In this document: piece by piece, positions 8,689-16,516 of the stretch
Numbering within the stretch: position 1 is the first letter of the stretch
Layout of the letters: each line of letters starts with the position of its first letter
Assembly: GCF_020715565.1 (NCBI RefSeq)
Contig: NZ_CP085839.1
Location: 2,232,001 to 2,296,000 of the forward strand
DNA from: Nocardioides sp. Kera G14
Lineage (GTDB): Bacteria; Actinomycetota; Actinomycetes; Propionibacteriales; Nocardioidaceae
Direction of reading: 5' to 3'
DNA: 64,000 nt
Position numbers and translations under genes: made by a program
Notes under the pieces: generated by a model
What the model saw: only the letters and a program-made list of their open reading frames with translations
Told to the model about the DNA's origin: nothing
The model's database searches: none

Positions 8689-10241
8689 GCCGCTCCGACC
8701 TCGGTCTTCGACTCCGCCTCGGACCGTCGGATGTGGGCCCGGCCCAGAGCCCAGAAGCCGACGGCGATCGCGATGAAGGCGAGCAGTGGGATGAACTCGG
8801 TGAGGAAGAAGGTCCAGCGCTCGCTGTGCTTCCAGCCGTCCCAGATGTAGTCCGGGCCGAACCAGTCGTCACCGAGCCCGGGGAAGAGGATCTGGATCGT
8901 GCAGAAGACGATCGCGACCGTGGAGATGATCGTGAGGGCCGGCAGCCACGGCGCCCTGAACGGCCGTGGGTCACTCGGACGCCGGTGCCGCAGCACCCAG
9001 GCCGCAGGGAAGATGAAGAGGTAGGAGATCAGCGTCGTCGAGATCGCCATGTTGAGGGCGACCGAGAAGAACTTGGCCGCATTGCCGTCGGTGATCTCGA
9101 GCGTCGCGACGAAGACGATCGTCGACATGACGCCGGAGAGGACGTTGACGCGCACCGGCGTGCCGAAGCGGGCGGAGAACTGGCCGAAGTAGCGCGGCCC
9201 TGCGCCGTCGTAACAGGAGACCGCCAGGGTGCGGTCCGAGCCCATCACCCACGTCAGGCCCGAGGTGAAGGCGACGATCGCGATCAGGATGCCCATGATC
9301 AGGCCGATCAGCTGGCCGAAGCCGCTCAGTGACGCGGTCACGGTGCCGTCACCGGCGACGTCGACCGAGCCGCCGAAGACGGTCAGCGCCTGGCGTACGG
9401 CGGACGGGAAACCGTCGAGACCCGAGACCTGGTCCGAGGGGATCACGGTGAGGATGCCGAGCACCGGGACGCCGTACAGGAGGGCGGTCGTGATGACCGA
9501 CTTGATGATGCCGGGCGGCACGTCACGTGCCGGGTCCTCCATCTCCTCGCCCGCGGCGCTCGGGAGCTCGAAGCCGACGAGGCTGAACAGGATGAGCGGG
9601 ACCAGCGCAACGAAGCTGGAGAAGTCCGGCTTGTAGTCGGAGAACCCGAGACCGTGGACGCCGTGCTTCGCGGCGTAGAGGAGGACGGTGAGCAGGAAGA
9701 CGCCGAGCAGGGCGAAGCGTGCGAAGGCACCGACCGTGGCGACCCACTTGCCGACCCGGAAGGAGAGGATCGCGAAGAGCGCTCCTGCCCAGATGAAGAT
9801 CAGGCCGAAGACGTACCAGGCTGGCTTCGACCAGTCAGAGCCCGAGTGGATGAAGACCGAGAGGCCACCGATCGCGGTGCCGACCAGCGTGCCGCCCATC
9901 CAGACCGGGTTGGTGATCCAGTAGAAGAAGTTGTTGACCGCCCCGACGAGGTGGCCGAACGCCATCCGCACCCACACGTACGGGCCGCCCTCCTCCGTGT
10001 AGGCCGCGCCGAGCTCGGCGAGGATGAGGGACGACGGCACAGCGAAGAAGACCAGGCACAGCACGAGCCAGGTGAACCCCGACCCACCGCTTCCGGCGAG
10101 TGTTCCGAGACCGTCGACCCCGAAGAGGGTGCAGACGAGGAAGAAGTAGATGTCGCTGCGACCGAAGTGCTTCTGCAGCTTCGCCGTCTCCTCAGCGGTG
10201 TCGGCTGAGACGACGAGGTCGTCGGGGCGTGCGGTGGTCAT
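8685..10241 (-). CDS. APC-superfamily amino acid/amine permease
   Basis: 518 residues with about 12 hydrophobic helices. It shows the APC-type N-terminus (FFLVCTLFGVDGLGTLAGSG), the TEEGGPYVWVRMAFG loop and the SLVGFELPSAAGEEMEDPARDVPPGI segment typical of amino acid and polyamine permeases. It is the first gene of the minus-strand operon and is translationally coupled to potD, so the cell has both a secondary permease and an ABC importer in the same transcript. Substrate is inferred to be an amine or amino acid linked to the oxidases. The ATG at 10241 follows a purine-rich AAGGGACCGTC; a GTG one codon upstream is an alternative. Confidence 0.9.
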   Translation of the reverse strand: MTTARPDDLVVSADTAEETAKLQKHFGRSDIYFFLVCTLFGVDGLGTLAGSGGSGFTWLVLCLVFFAVPSSLILAELGAAYTEEGGPYVWVRMAFGHLVGAVNNFFYWITNPVWMGGTLVGTAIGGLSVFIHSGSDWSKPAWYVFGLIFIWAGALFAILSFRVGKWVATVGAFARFALLGVFLLTVLLYAAKHGVHGLGFSDYKPDFSSFVALVPLILFSLVGFELPSAAGEEMEDPARDVPPGIIKSVITTALLYGVPVLGILTVIPSDQVSGLDGFPSAVRQALTVFGGSVDVAGDGTVTASLSGFGQLIGLIMGILIAIVAFTSGLTWVMGSDRTLAVSCYDGAGPRYFGQFSARFGTPVRVNVLSGVMSTIVFVATLEITDGNAAKFFSVALNMAISTTLISYLFIFPAAWVLRHRRPSDPRPFRAPWLPALTIISTVAIVFCTIQILFPGLGDDWFGPDYIWDGWKHSERWTFFLTEFIPLLAFIAIAVGFWALGRAHIRRSEAESKTEVGAA

Positions 10242-10353
10242 GACGGTCCCTTCTGATGGCCAGCACCGGGATCGTGTCACGGAGCCGAGCGGCTGAACAA
10301 GGGAATCCGTGGTCAGGAAACACAAACGCAACGAAGTACCGCTGTGCGCGGTG

Positions 10354-10368
10354 TTCCAAACAATGGAA
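10354..10368. promoter_or_regulatory. Inverted repeat TTCCA-N5-TGGAA, candidate Lrp-type operator
   Basis: A perfect 5-base inverted repeat with a 5-base spacer (TTCCAAACAATGGAA) in the 148-base divergent intergenic region between the permease operon and the Lrp/AsnC gene, 22 bases upstream of the chosen Lrp start. Size and symmetry fit an Lrp/AsnC dimer site. Binding by the adjacent regulator, and control of both directions, are inferences. Confidence 0.45.
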
Positions 10369-10389
10369 ACCATCGTCCAGAATGTCCGC

Positions 10390-10863
10390 ATGTCTCCAGA
10401 CCCGACCCGGCCCGTGGTGGCGCTCGACGACGTCAGCAAGGCGATCATCGAGCAGTTGCAGGCGGACGGGCGCCGTTCGTACGCCGCCATCGGGAAGGTC
10501 GTCGGCCTCTCGGAGGCTGCCGTGCGCCAGCGGGTACAGCGCCTCGTCGACTCCGGCGTGATGCAGGTGGTCGCCGTGACGGACCCGCTGCAGCTCGGCT
10601 TCGCACGGCAGGCGATGGTCGGCCTCAAGGTGACCGGCTCGCTCGAGACGGTGGCCGATGCGCTCGCCGAGCTCGACGAGGTGGACTACGTCGTCATCAC
10701 GGCCGGCACCTTCGACGTGCTCGTCGAGGTGGTCTGCGAGTCCGACGAGCGGCTGCTCGAGCTCATCTCCACGCGTATCCGCGCCGTGCCCGGCGTGATC
10801 AGCACCGAGACGTTCATGTACCTCAAGCTGCGCAAGCAGTCCTACGCCTGGGGCGTGCGCTGA
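10390..10863 (+). CDS. Lrp/AsnC family transcriptional regulator
   Basis: 157 residues. An N-terminal helix-turn-helix (ALDDVSKAIIEQLQADGRRS, then GLSEAAVRQRVQRLVDSGVM) is followed by an RAM/AsnC ligand-binding domain (VGLKVTG, AGTFDVLVEVVC, TFMYLKLRKQSYAWG). These proteins bind amino acids or related amines and act as octamers. I chose ATG 10390 because HTH proteins of this family begin about 10 residues before the first helix; in-frame upstream starts at 10309 and 10363 exist. It diverges from the polyamine operon and shares one base with the following oxidase (TGATG), so it most likely controls both. Confidence 0.9.
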   Translation: MSPDPTRPVVALDDVSKAIIEQLQADGRRSYAAIGKVVGLSEAAVRQRVQRLVDSGVMQVVAVTDPLQLGFARQAMVGLKVTGSLETVADALAELDEVDYVVITAGTFDVLVEVVCESDERLLELISTRIRAVPGVISTETFMYLKLRKQSYAWGVR

Positions 10864-12197
10864 TGCCCCAGACGTCGTCGTACGGCGACCTCTCGCTGTG
10901 GCACGCCACGGCGGGTGATCCGCTCGAGCCGCGGGTGTCGCTCACGACCGATCTCGTCGCGGACGTCTGCATCGTCGGCGCGGGGTACACCGGCCTCTGG
11001 ACGGCGTACTACCTCGCCGAGGCGCGCCCGGACATGCGCATCGTCGTGGTGGACAAGGAGATCGCCGGTTTCGGGGCGTCGGGCCGCAACGGCGGCTGGG
11101 CCTCCGCGCTCTTCCCGAAGGACCTGGGCTCGCCCGCGCTCGACGCCGCGATGCGTGACTCCGTGGACGAGGTGATCCGTGCGGCCGCGGCGGAAGGGAT
11201 CGACGCCGACATCGCCAAGGGCGGCACCGTCGTCCTCGCCCGCTCGGCCGCGCAGTGGGCGAGAGCGCAGGCTGATGCGGCCCACTCCGGCCTGCAGCTC
11301 CTCGACGAGATCGATGCGCGCGCCCTGCTCAACGCGACCGACACGCTGGGCGGGACCTACACGCCCGACTGTGCAGCGATCCATCCCGCCAAGCTCGTCC
11401 GCGGCCTGGCCCGTGCGGTCGAGGCGCGAGGCGTCCCCCTCTACGAGCAGTCGCCGGTCATCGGGATCGGCGACCACGTCGTCACGACGGCGAGCGGTTC
11501 GGTGACCGCCGACGTCGTCGTCCGTGCGACGGAGGGCTACACCCCGACCCTTCCGGGGTTCGAGCGCGAGCTGATCCCCGTCTACTCCCTCGTCATCGCG
11601 ACCGCTCCCCTGCCCGAGTCGGTCTGGGCCGAGATCGGGTTGCGCCGCCGCGAGACGTTCAGCGACTACCGGAACCTGATCATCTACGGCCAGCGCACCG
11701 CCGACAACCGCCTCGTGTTCGGCGGTCGCGGGGCGCCGTACCACTTCAACTCCCGCATCGCGGCCGGCAACGACCGCGACGAGCGCGTCTTCGCCTCGCT
11801 CTACGCGACCCTTCTCGAGATGTTCCCGGTGCTGCGTGGCACCAAGGTCACCCACTCGTGGGGCGGCGCCTTGGGCATCCCCCGCGACTGGTGTGCGTCC
11901 GTCGGGATCGACCGGCGGACGGGGCTGGCATGGGCCGGTGGGTACGTCGGCGACGGCGTGACCACCACCAACCTGGCCGGCCGGACGCTCCGGGACCTGA
12001 TCCTCGGCACGCCCTCGCCGCTCGTCGAGCTGCCGTGGGTCAACCACCGCTCCCCCACGTGGGAGCCCGAGCCGTTCCGGTGGCTCGGCGTCAACGCGGG
12101 CCTACGCACGATGACCTTCGCCGACACCGAGGAGCGGGTCTCCGGCCGCCCCTCACTCGCTGCACGTCTCATGACTCCCTTTCTCGGCGGCCACTGA
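10863..12197 (+). CDS. FAD-dependent amine oxidoreductase, PuuB/DAO family (second copy)
   Basis: 444 residues. FAD motif CIVGAGYTGLWTAYYLAEA at about 37-55, the ASGRNGGWASALFP signature, and a C-terminal GYVGDGVTTTNLAGR plus PFRWLGVNAG. It has the same architecture as the oxidase at 2793-4181, including the C-terminal PFRW motif, but is clearly diverged, so the two may act on different amines. The ATG at 10863 overlaps the regulator stop by one base, which ties its synthesis to the Lrp-type regulator. Confidence 0.88.
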   Translation: MPQTSSYGDLSLWHATAGDPLEPRVSLTTDLVADVCIVGAGYTGLWTAYYLAEARPDMRIVVVDKEIAGFGASGRNGGWASALFPKDLGSPALDAAMRDSVDEVIRAAAAEGIDADIAKGGTVVLARSAAQWARAQADAAHSGLQLLDEIDARALLNATDTLGGTYTPDCAAIHPAKLVRGLARAVEARGVPLYEQSPVIGIGDHVVTTASGSVTADVVVRATEGYTPTLPGFERELIPVYSLVIATAPLPESVWAEIGLRRRETFSDYRNLIIYGQRTADNRLVFGGRGAPYHFNSRIAAGNDRDERVFASLYATLLEMFPVLRGTKVTHSWGGALGIPRDWCASVGIDRRTGLAWAGGYVGDGVTTTNLAGRTLRDLILGTPSPLVELPWVNHRSPTWEPEPFRWLGVNAGLRTMTFADTEERVSGRPSLAARLMTPFLGGH

Positions 12198-12206
12198 CCG
12201 CGCCCT

Positions 12207-12246
12207 GCCGAATCGGGGCTTTCCTCCCGCCGAATCCGGGCTTTCC
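12207..12246 (+). repeat. Tandem 18-base direct repeat upstream of LOG-family gene
   Basis: Two copies of GCCGAATCSGGGCTTTCC at 12207-12224 and 12229-12246, differing at one base. They lie between the oxidase stop and the GTG start at 12276. Fourteen bases of the second copy (GCCGAATCCGGGCT) recur in inverted orientation at 13183-13196, just after the gene. Function unknown; operator, or halves of a terminator-like element, are both possible. Confidence 0.6.
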
Positions 12247-12275
12247 CGCGATCGAGCCGGGGATAAGGTCACGGC

Positions 12276-13175
12276 GTGACCCGACGGCATGTCCGACACC
12301 GTCCCGACCCGGTGGCGCTCCCGGTGCCCGAGGCACCGATCGATCCTGAGCGTGGCGGTCTCTACACCGCCACTGAGCTCTACGACACCACCTCGTACGC
12401 CGACTCGCTGGACGCCCGCGCCTATGCCTGGTCACGGGAACCGAAGTCCCCCGAGCGGGCGCGCCTACGGGCGCTGCACGACTTCGCGATCGATGAGGCC
12501 CTCGACGCCTGGATCGATCAGCGGAGCATCGTCGGCGTGATGGGCGGACATGCCGCGCTCCGGGGCGATCCCACCTACCTCGATGCGGTCCGGCTCGGCC
12601 ACGAGCTCGGCGCGAAGCACGTCGTGGCGACCGGTGGTGGACCGGGCGCGATGGAGGCCGCCAACCTCGGCGCCTTCCTCATGTCCCGCCCGTGGGGCGA
12701 GGTCGCCGGTGTGGTCGACCGGCTGGTCGGCGTACCCACGTTCCTGCCCTCCGTGCAGGCCTGGGTCGCCCCTGCGCTGGAGGTCGTCCGCGACGTGGGC
12801 GAGCGGCCGCAGGCGAGCTCGCTCGGTGTGCCGACGTGGTTCTACGGGCACGAACCGCCCAACGTCTTCTGCGACGCGATCGCCAAGTACTTCCGCAACG
12901 CCACGCGAGAGGCGATCCTGCTCGAGATCTGCGACGCCGGGATCGTCTTCCTACCGGGCGCTGCCGGCACCGTGCAGGAGGTCTTCCAGGACGCGTGCGA
13001 GAACTACTACGCGCTTCCCGGCCGCGCCGCGCCGATGGTGCTGGTCGGGCGGGCCTACTGGACCGAACTGCTGCCGGTCTGGCCCCTGCTCGAGCGGCTC
13101 TCGCACGGCTCGCCCATGGAGGGGCACGTGCACCTCGTCGACACCCCGACGGACGCTGCTGAGCTCCTCGGCTGA
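12276..13175 (+). CDS. LOG-family / PpnN-like nucleotide-processing protein
   Basis: 299 residues, Rossmann-like LOG fold ('lysine decarboxylase' family name is historical). The first signature is VATGGGPGAMEAANLGAF at about 115-132, similar to nucleoside-monophosphate nucleosidases of the PpnN/YgdH type. The second, normally PGGxGTxxE, reads LPGAAGTVQEVFQ. The expected activity is hydrolysis of a nucleotide N-glycosidic bond, but the altered second motif leaves this open. The start is GTG at 12276; an ATG is not available nearby. It is followed by a convergent glycosyltransferase gene. Confidence 0.8.
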   Translation: MTRRHVRHRPDPVALPVPEAPIDPERGGLYTATELYDTTSYADSLDARAYAWSREPKSPERARLRALHDFAIDEALDAWIDQRSIVGVMGGHAALRGDPTYLDAVRLGHELGAKHVVATGGGPGAMEAANLGAFLMSRPWGEVAGVVDRLVGVPTFLPSVQAWVAPALEVVRDVGERPQASSLGVPTWFYGHEPPNVFCDAIAKYFRNATREAILLEICDAGIVFLPGAAGTVQEVFQDACENYYALPGRAAPMVLVGRAYWTELLPVWPLLERLSHGSPMEGHVHLVDTPTDAAELLG

Positions 13176-13182
13176 GGAGGAG

Positions 13183-13196
13183 AGCCCGGATTCGGC
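13183..13196 (-). repeat. Inverted copy of the GCCGAATCCGGGCT element
   Basis: AGCCCGGATTCGGC at 13183-13196 is the exact reverse complement of 14 bases of the repeat at 12229-12242. It occupies the 23-base gap between the convergent LOG-family and glycosyltransferase genes. The two elements therefore bracket the LOG-family gene. Confidence 0.6.
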
Positions 13197-13198
13197 GG

Positions 13199-14344
13199 TC
13201 AGGCGGCGGCGACGGGCCGGAGGCCTCGACGGCCTGCGACGACCTCGCGGTAGTGCCCCACCAGCAGGCCGTTGATCGCACACCACGAGCGGCCCTCGGT
13301 CCTGGCGCGCCCGAAGGCACCCATCCGGCGACCCAGCCGCGGGTTGTTGTAGAGCGTGCCGACGTAGCGGGTGAGGTCCTCGGCCGAACCCGGCTCGTAC
13401 AGGAAGCCGGACTTGAGGTCGTCGACCACATCGATCGGGCCACCCTGACGCGGCGCCACCACCGGGACACCGGAGGCCAGCGCCTCCTGGGCGGACTGGC
13501 AGAACGTCTCGTGCCGGCCGGTGTGGACGAAGATGTCGAGCGAGGCGTACGCCGCCGCCAACTCCTCCCCGTGCAGCAGGCCCAAGAAGGTGGCCTTCGG
13601 CATCAGGCGCCGCAGCCGCTCCTCCTCCGGGCCGCCGCCGACGAGGACGACGGAGTAGCGCGGGTCCTCGGAGAGCTGCTGAAGGAGGCCGAGCTCCTTC
13701 TCGGGGGCGAGCCGGCCGACGTACCCGACGATGGTCTCGCCGTGGGGAGCGAGCTTGAGGCGGAGGCGGTAGTCCCGCTTCTCGGGGTGGAAGAGCTCGG
13801 TGTCGCATCCGCGCGGCCACAGCGCCGTGCCGCCGATGCCGAGCTCGGCGAGCTGGCTCAGGCTGGCCGTCGACGGGACGAGGGTGCGGTCCACCTTGCT
13901 GTGGATCTTGCGGGTCAGCGCGGCCGCGGCCTTGGGTCCGCCGGTGTGGTGGAGCAGCGGGTAGCGCTCGGCGAAGCCGACGAGGTCGGTCTGGTAGATC
14001 GCGACGACCGGGATCCCCATCTCGTTGGCGACCTTGATCGCCTGATAGCCGAGCGTGGCGGGACTTGCGACGTGGATGACGTCGGGACCGAAACGGTCGA
14101 AGATCGCGCGCAGCCGGCTGCGCGTCTCCAGGCCGAGTCGGAAGTCCCTGTAGAACGGGAGGGTCGCACCGCGGACGCGGAGGACCGGGAAGCCGGCGTA
14201 CTCCGCGGGGCCGGTGGGTGCGATGAGGGCGGCCTCATGGCCCTCGGCCTCGAGGTGCTCGAGTACGCGGCGGACCGAGTTGGTCACGCCGTTGATCTGC
14301 GGCAGGAAGGACTCAGTCACCACCAGGACGCGGAGCTCGCTCAT
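13199..14344 (-). CDS. GT4-family glycosyltransferase (mannosyltransferase-like)
   Basis: 381 residues, GT-B fold. N-terminal RVLVVTESFLPQINGVTNSV is the acceptor-domain glycine-rich start seen in actinobacterial MgtA/PimB-type enzymes. The C-terminal donor domain shows VGYVGRLAPEKEL, VLVGGGPEEERL, and the E-x7-E motif in HETFCQSAQEAL. It probably transfers a hexose (mannose from GDP-mannose in the closest families) to a lipid or glycan at the inner face of the membrane; the donor is inferred. A single-gene unit behind the GH16 gene and its hairpin. Confidence 0.87.
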   Translation of the reverse strand: MSELRVLVVTESFLPQINGVTNSVRRVLEHLEAEGHEAALIAPTGPAEYAGFPVLRVRGATLPFYRDFRLGLETRSRLRAIFDRFGPDVIHVASPATLGYQAIKVANEMGIPVVAIYQTDLVGFAERYPLLHHTGGPKAAAALTRKIHSKVDRTLVPSTASLSQLAELGIGGTALWPRGCDTELFHPEKRDYRLRLKLAPHGETIVGYVGRLAPEKELGLLQQLSEDPRYSVVLVGGGPEEERLRRLMPKATFLGLLHGEELAAAYASLDIFVHTGRHETFCQSAQEALASGVPVVAPRQGGPIDVVDDLKSGFLYEPGSAEDLTRYVGTLYNNPRLGRRMGAFGRARTEGRSWCAINGLLVGHYREVVAGRRGLRPVAAA

Positions 14345-14370
14345 GCCTCCACGGTGAGTGCCGCGCCTGA

Positions 14371-14391
14371 CACCTCGGGTGGCCCGAGGTG
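14371..14391 (-). terminator. Hairpin after the GH16 gene
   Basis: CACCTCGGG-TGG-CCCGAGGTG, a perfect 9-base stem with a 3-base loop, lies between the GH16 stop (14414) and the glycosyltransferase start (14344), both on the minus strand. There is no T-run. It may terminate or attenuate read-through from the GH16 gene. Confidence 0.5.
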
Positions 14392-14413
14392 ACGTGTCGG
14401 TGAATGCCTCCTG

Positions 14414-15556
14414 TCAGGAGGTCCGCTGCCAGACCCGCACGTAGTCCACATCGGTCGTCGCCGGGAACGGTGTCGCCGCCGTGGCCGCGTTGGCACTGTC
14501 GCCCAGTGCCATCGAGAGGGCGACGATGTAGCGCTTGGCGAAGGCGGGGTCGGCCGACGTGTTGACGAGGCAGGGAATGCCATTGATCGAGATCGTGATC
14601 GATGTCGCCGTCCAGTCGAGCGTGTACGTGTTCCACACGCCACGCACTGCGGCGCACATCGCCGTGTTGACGCCGATCGTCCACGGCGGATGGACGACCT
14701 CCTCGGAGTAGTGGAGGAAGGGGATGGCGATGAGGGGGTAGTTCGAGTAGGTCTCGGCGACGTCGATCTCACCCGAGGTCGGCCAGTTGATCTCGCTGTA
14801 GCGATCGTCGGGCCAGAGCCAGAACGCCTCGTGCAGACCCGGTGCCGTGGTCGCCGTGGTGCGCACCCGTGCCTCGAAGCGGCCGTACTGCTGGCTGAAG
14901 AGGTGGTAGCTCGAGATGGTGGGGGCCTCGATGGAGGCCGGGGCATAGCCAGGGCTGCAGGGCACGGGCGTGTCGACCTTGGCCATCGTCAGATGGAGCG
15001 CACCGTCGGCCACGTTGATGTAGCGCGGGTCATCGACGGTGCAGGCATAGTCCGGCCCGCCCGTGGGGAGGCCGACGTTGACCGCCCACTTGGTGCGGTC
15101 CAACTCGGTCTCGTCGAACTCGTCGTCGAAGGTGCACACGTACGGGGTGGCGTCGATGATCGTGATGCCGTCTCCGCACGCGGTGGTGGCCTCCGAGTCC
15201 GGCGTGGGTAGGACCGTCGGGAGGGGGGTGGGCATCGGAGTCGGTGTCGGAGTGGGCGTCGCCGTGCTGGGGGTGGGCAGGACGGTGATCGGCTTCGTGG
15301 CGCTCGGCTGCAGGACCTTCGCCTGCTTCTTCTTCCTCTTCTTCTTGTGCTTGTGGTGCTTCTTCTTGTGTTTCTTGGGCTTGGCGGCATGCGTGGTCGA
15401 CGCGGTTGCCGTGCGGGTCACGGGCGGGCCGCCGCCATCCGGGACCGACGTCGGGGTGGCCGCGGCTGACGCCGAGGTGACCGGACCCAGCAGCGGCGAG
15501 GCGGTCAGTGTCAGCGCCAAGGAGACTGCAGCAGCAGCAACGGACGTCGTACGCAT
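14414..15556 (-). CDS. Secreted GH16-family glycoside hydrolase with Lys/His-rich linker
   Basis: 380 residues. Signal peptide at about 1-32, then a remarkable Lys/His-rich tract (about 59-80, nearly all K/H/R), a Pro-Thr linker (about 92-120) and a GH16 catalytic domain (about 138-380). The catalytic motif is GEIDVAE (E263, D265, E268), the ExDxxE of laminarinases and related beta-glucanases. It should cleave an extracellular beta-glucan or similar polysaccharide. The start ATG at 15556 is set by AGAGGAA seven bases upstream; an in-frame ATG five codons earlier lacks such a site. The basic tract could bind acidic wall polymers, which is inference. Confidence 0.87.
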   Translation of the reverse strand: MRTTSVAAAAVSLALTLTASPLLGPVTSASAAATPTSVPDGGGPPVTRTATASTTHAAKPKKHKKKHHKHKKKRKKKQAKVLQPSATKPITVLPTPSTATPTPTPTPMPTPLPTVLPTPDSEATTACGDGITIIDATPYVCTFDDEFDETELDRTKWAVNVGLPTGGPDYACTVDDPRYINVADGALHLTMAKVDTPVPCSPGYAPASIEAPTISSYHLFSQQYGRFEARVRTTATTAPGLHEAFWLWPDDRYSEINWPTSGEIDVAETYSNYPLIAIPFLHYSEEVVHPPWTIGVNTAMCAAVRGVWNTYTLDWTATSITISINGIPCLVNTSADPAFAKRYIVALSMALGDSANAATAATPFPATTDVDYVRVWQRTS

Positions 15557-15684
15557 GTGGGTTCCTCTCAACGCTGAGATCGGTCCCGCCCGGGTCTCAA
15601 GCGTTCCGGGATCAGTGTGACGGACCTTTACCTTGAAGGGCTACCCAATACCGAAGCGATTAACCTGCGCGCCAGAGCACGCGG

Positions 15685-16422
15685 TCACCCGAAGGCCTTG
15701 TCGATGAGACCGGCGAGGTCGGGATAGCGCTGGAGATGGGCGCCACCGTTGATGTCGAGCGTCTCGCCGGTGATCCAGGCCGCGTCGTCGGAAAGCAGGA
15801 AGCGGATCGCGGCAGCGATCTCCTCCGGCTCGCCGGAACGGCCCAGCGGCGTGTTCTCGAGATAGCCCTCCCGAATCCCCGGGATGTCCATCGCCGGCTG
15901 CGTCAACGGCGTGACGACGAGACCGGGCGCCACCGCGTTCACTCGCACCCGGCGTGGAGCCAGCTCAAGCGCGGCAACTTCCGTGAGGGCCACCAGGCCC
16001 GCCTTCGCTGCGCAGTAGGCCGAGAGGCCCGTCCCCGGTTGGCGTGCGTTCAGCGACGTGAGCGAGACCAGCGACCCTCCGTCCGCGACATGCCGCCCAG
16101 CGTGCTTGAGCACCACGAAGGCGCCGGTGAGGCAGACGTCCACGACCCGCCGCCATTCGGAGACGTCGTGGTCGACCACGCGGGAGAGTGTGCTGACGCC
16201 GGCACAGTTGACGACGCCGGTCAGGCCGCCATCGCCTGCATGCTCTGCGGCGACGCGCTCGACGAGTGCCGCGACCGACGCCTCATCGGTGACGTCGACC
16301 TCCGCCTCCGCCCCGGCTCCGGGGAGGTCGGCGGCGATGACTCGGTGCCCAGGGGCGGCGAGGACTCCGACGGTGGCCGCCCCGATGCCCGAGGCGCCTC
16401 CGATCACGATCGTGGTCTGCAT
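15685..16422 (-). CDS. Short-chain dehydrogenase/reductase
   Basis: 245 residues, classical SDR. Cofactor loop GGASGIGAATVG near the N-terminus, NCAG, active-site Ser in LTSLN and YCAAK (Tyr-x3-Lys), then VNAVAPGLVVTP and the C-terminal ITGETLDINGG. ATG 16422 is preceded by CAGGAGCTGTC; an upstream in-frame ATG at 16464 would overlap the promoter palindrome and was rejected. It is divergent from the flavin monooxygenase gene and may be co-regulated through the inverted repeats at 16450-16492. Substrate unknown. Confidence 0.87.
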   Translation of the reverse strand: MQTTIVIGGASGIGAATVGVLAAPGHRVIAADLPGAGAEAEVDVTDEASVAALVERVAAEHAGDGGLTGVVNCAGVSTLSRVVDHDVSEWRRVVDVCLTGAFVVLKHAGRHVADGGSLVSLTSLNARQPGTGLSAYCAAKAGLVALTEVAALELAPRRVRVNAVAPGLVVTPLTQPAMDIPGIREGYLENTPLGRSGEPEEIAAAIRFLLSDDAAWITGETLDINGGAHLQRYPDLAGLIDKAFG

Positions 16423-16449
16423 GACAGCTCCTGACAGAGGTCGAGACTT

Positions 16450-16492
16450 ATTGACATGTGTCAATTGATGGATCTAACGTGACGCGAGTCAC
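16450..16492. promoter_or_regulatory. Divergent promoter with two inverted repeats (TetR-type operator candidate)
   Basis: ATTGACA-TG-TGTCAAT (16450-16465) is a perfect 7-base inverted repeat that contains a consensus -35 hexamer, TTGACA (16451-16456). TAACGT (16475-16480) lies 18 bases downstream as a possible -10. A second perfect repeat, GTGAC-GCGA-GTCAC, covers 16479-16492. The sites sit between the SDR (minus) and the monooxygenase-TetR-hydrolase operon (plus). Repression by the TetR protein at 17860-18489 is the likeliest reading. Confidence 0.6.
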
Positions 16493-16516
16493 ATGACCTT
16501 GTCAAGGAGGAGATCG

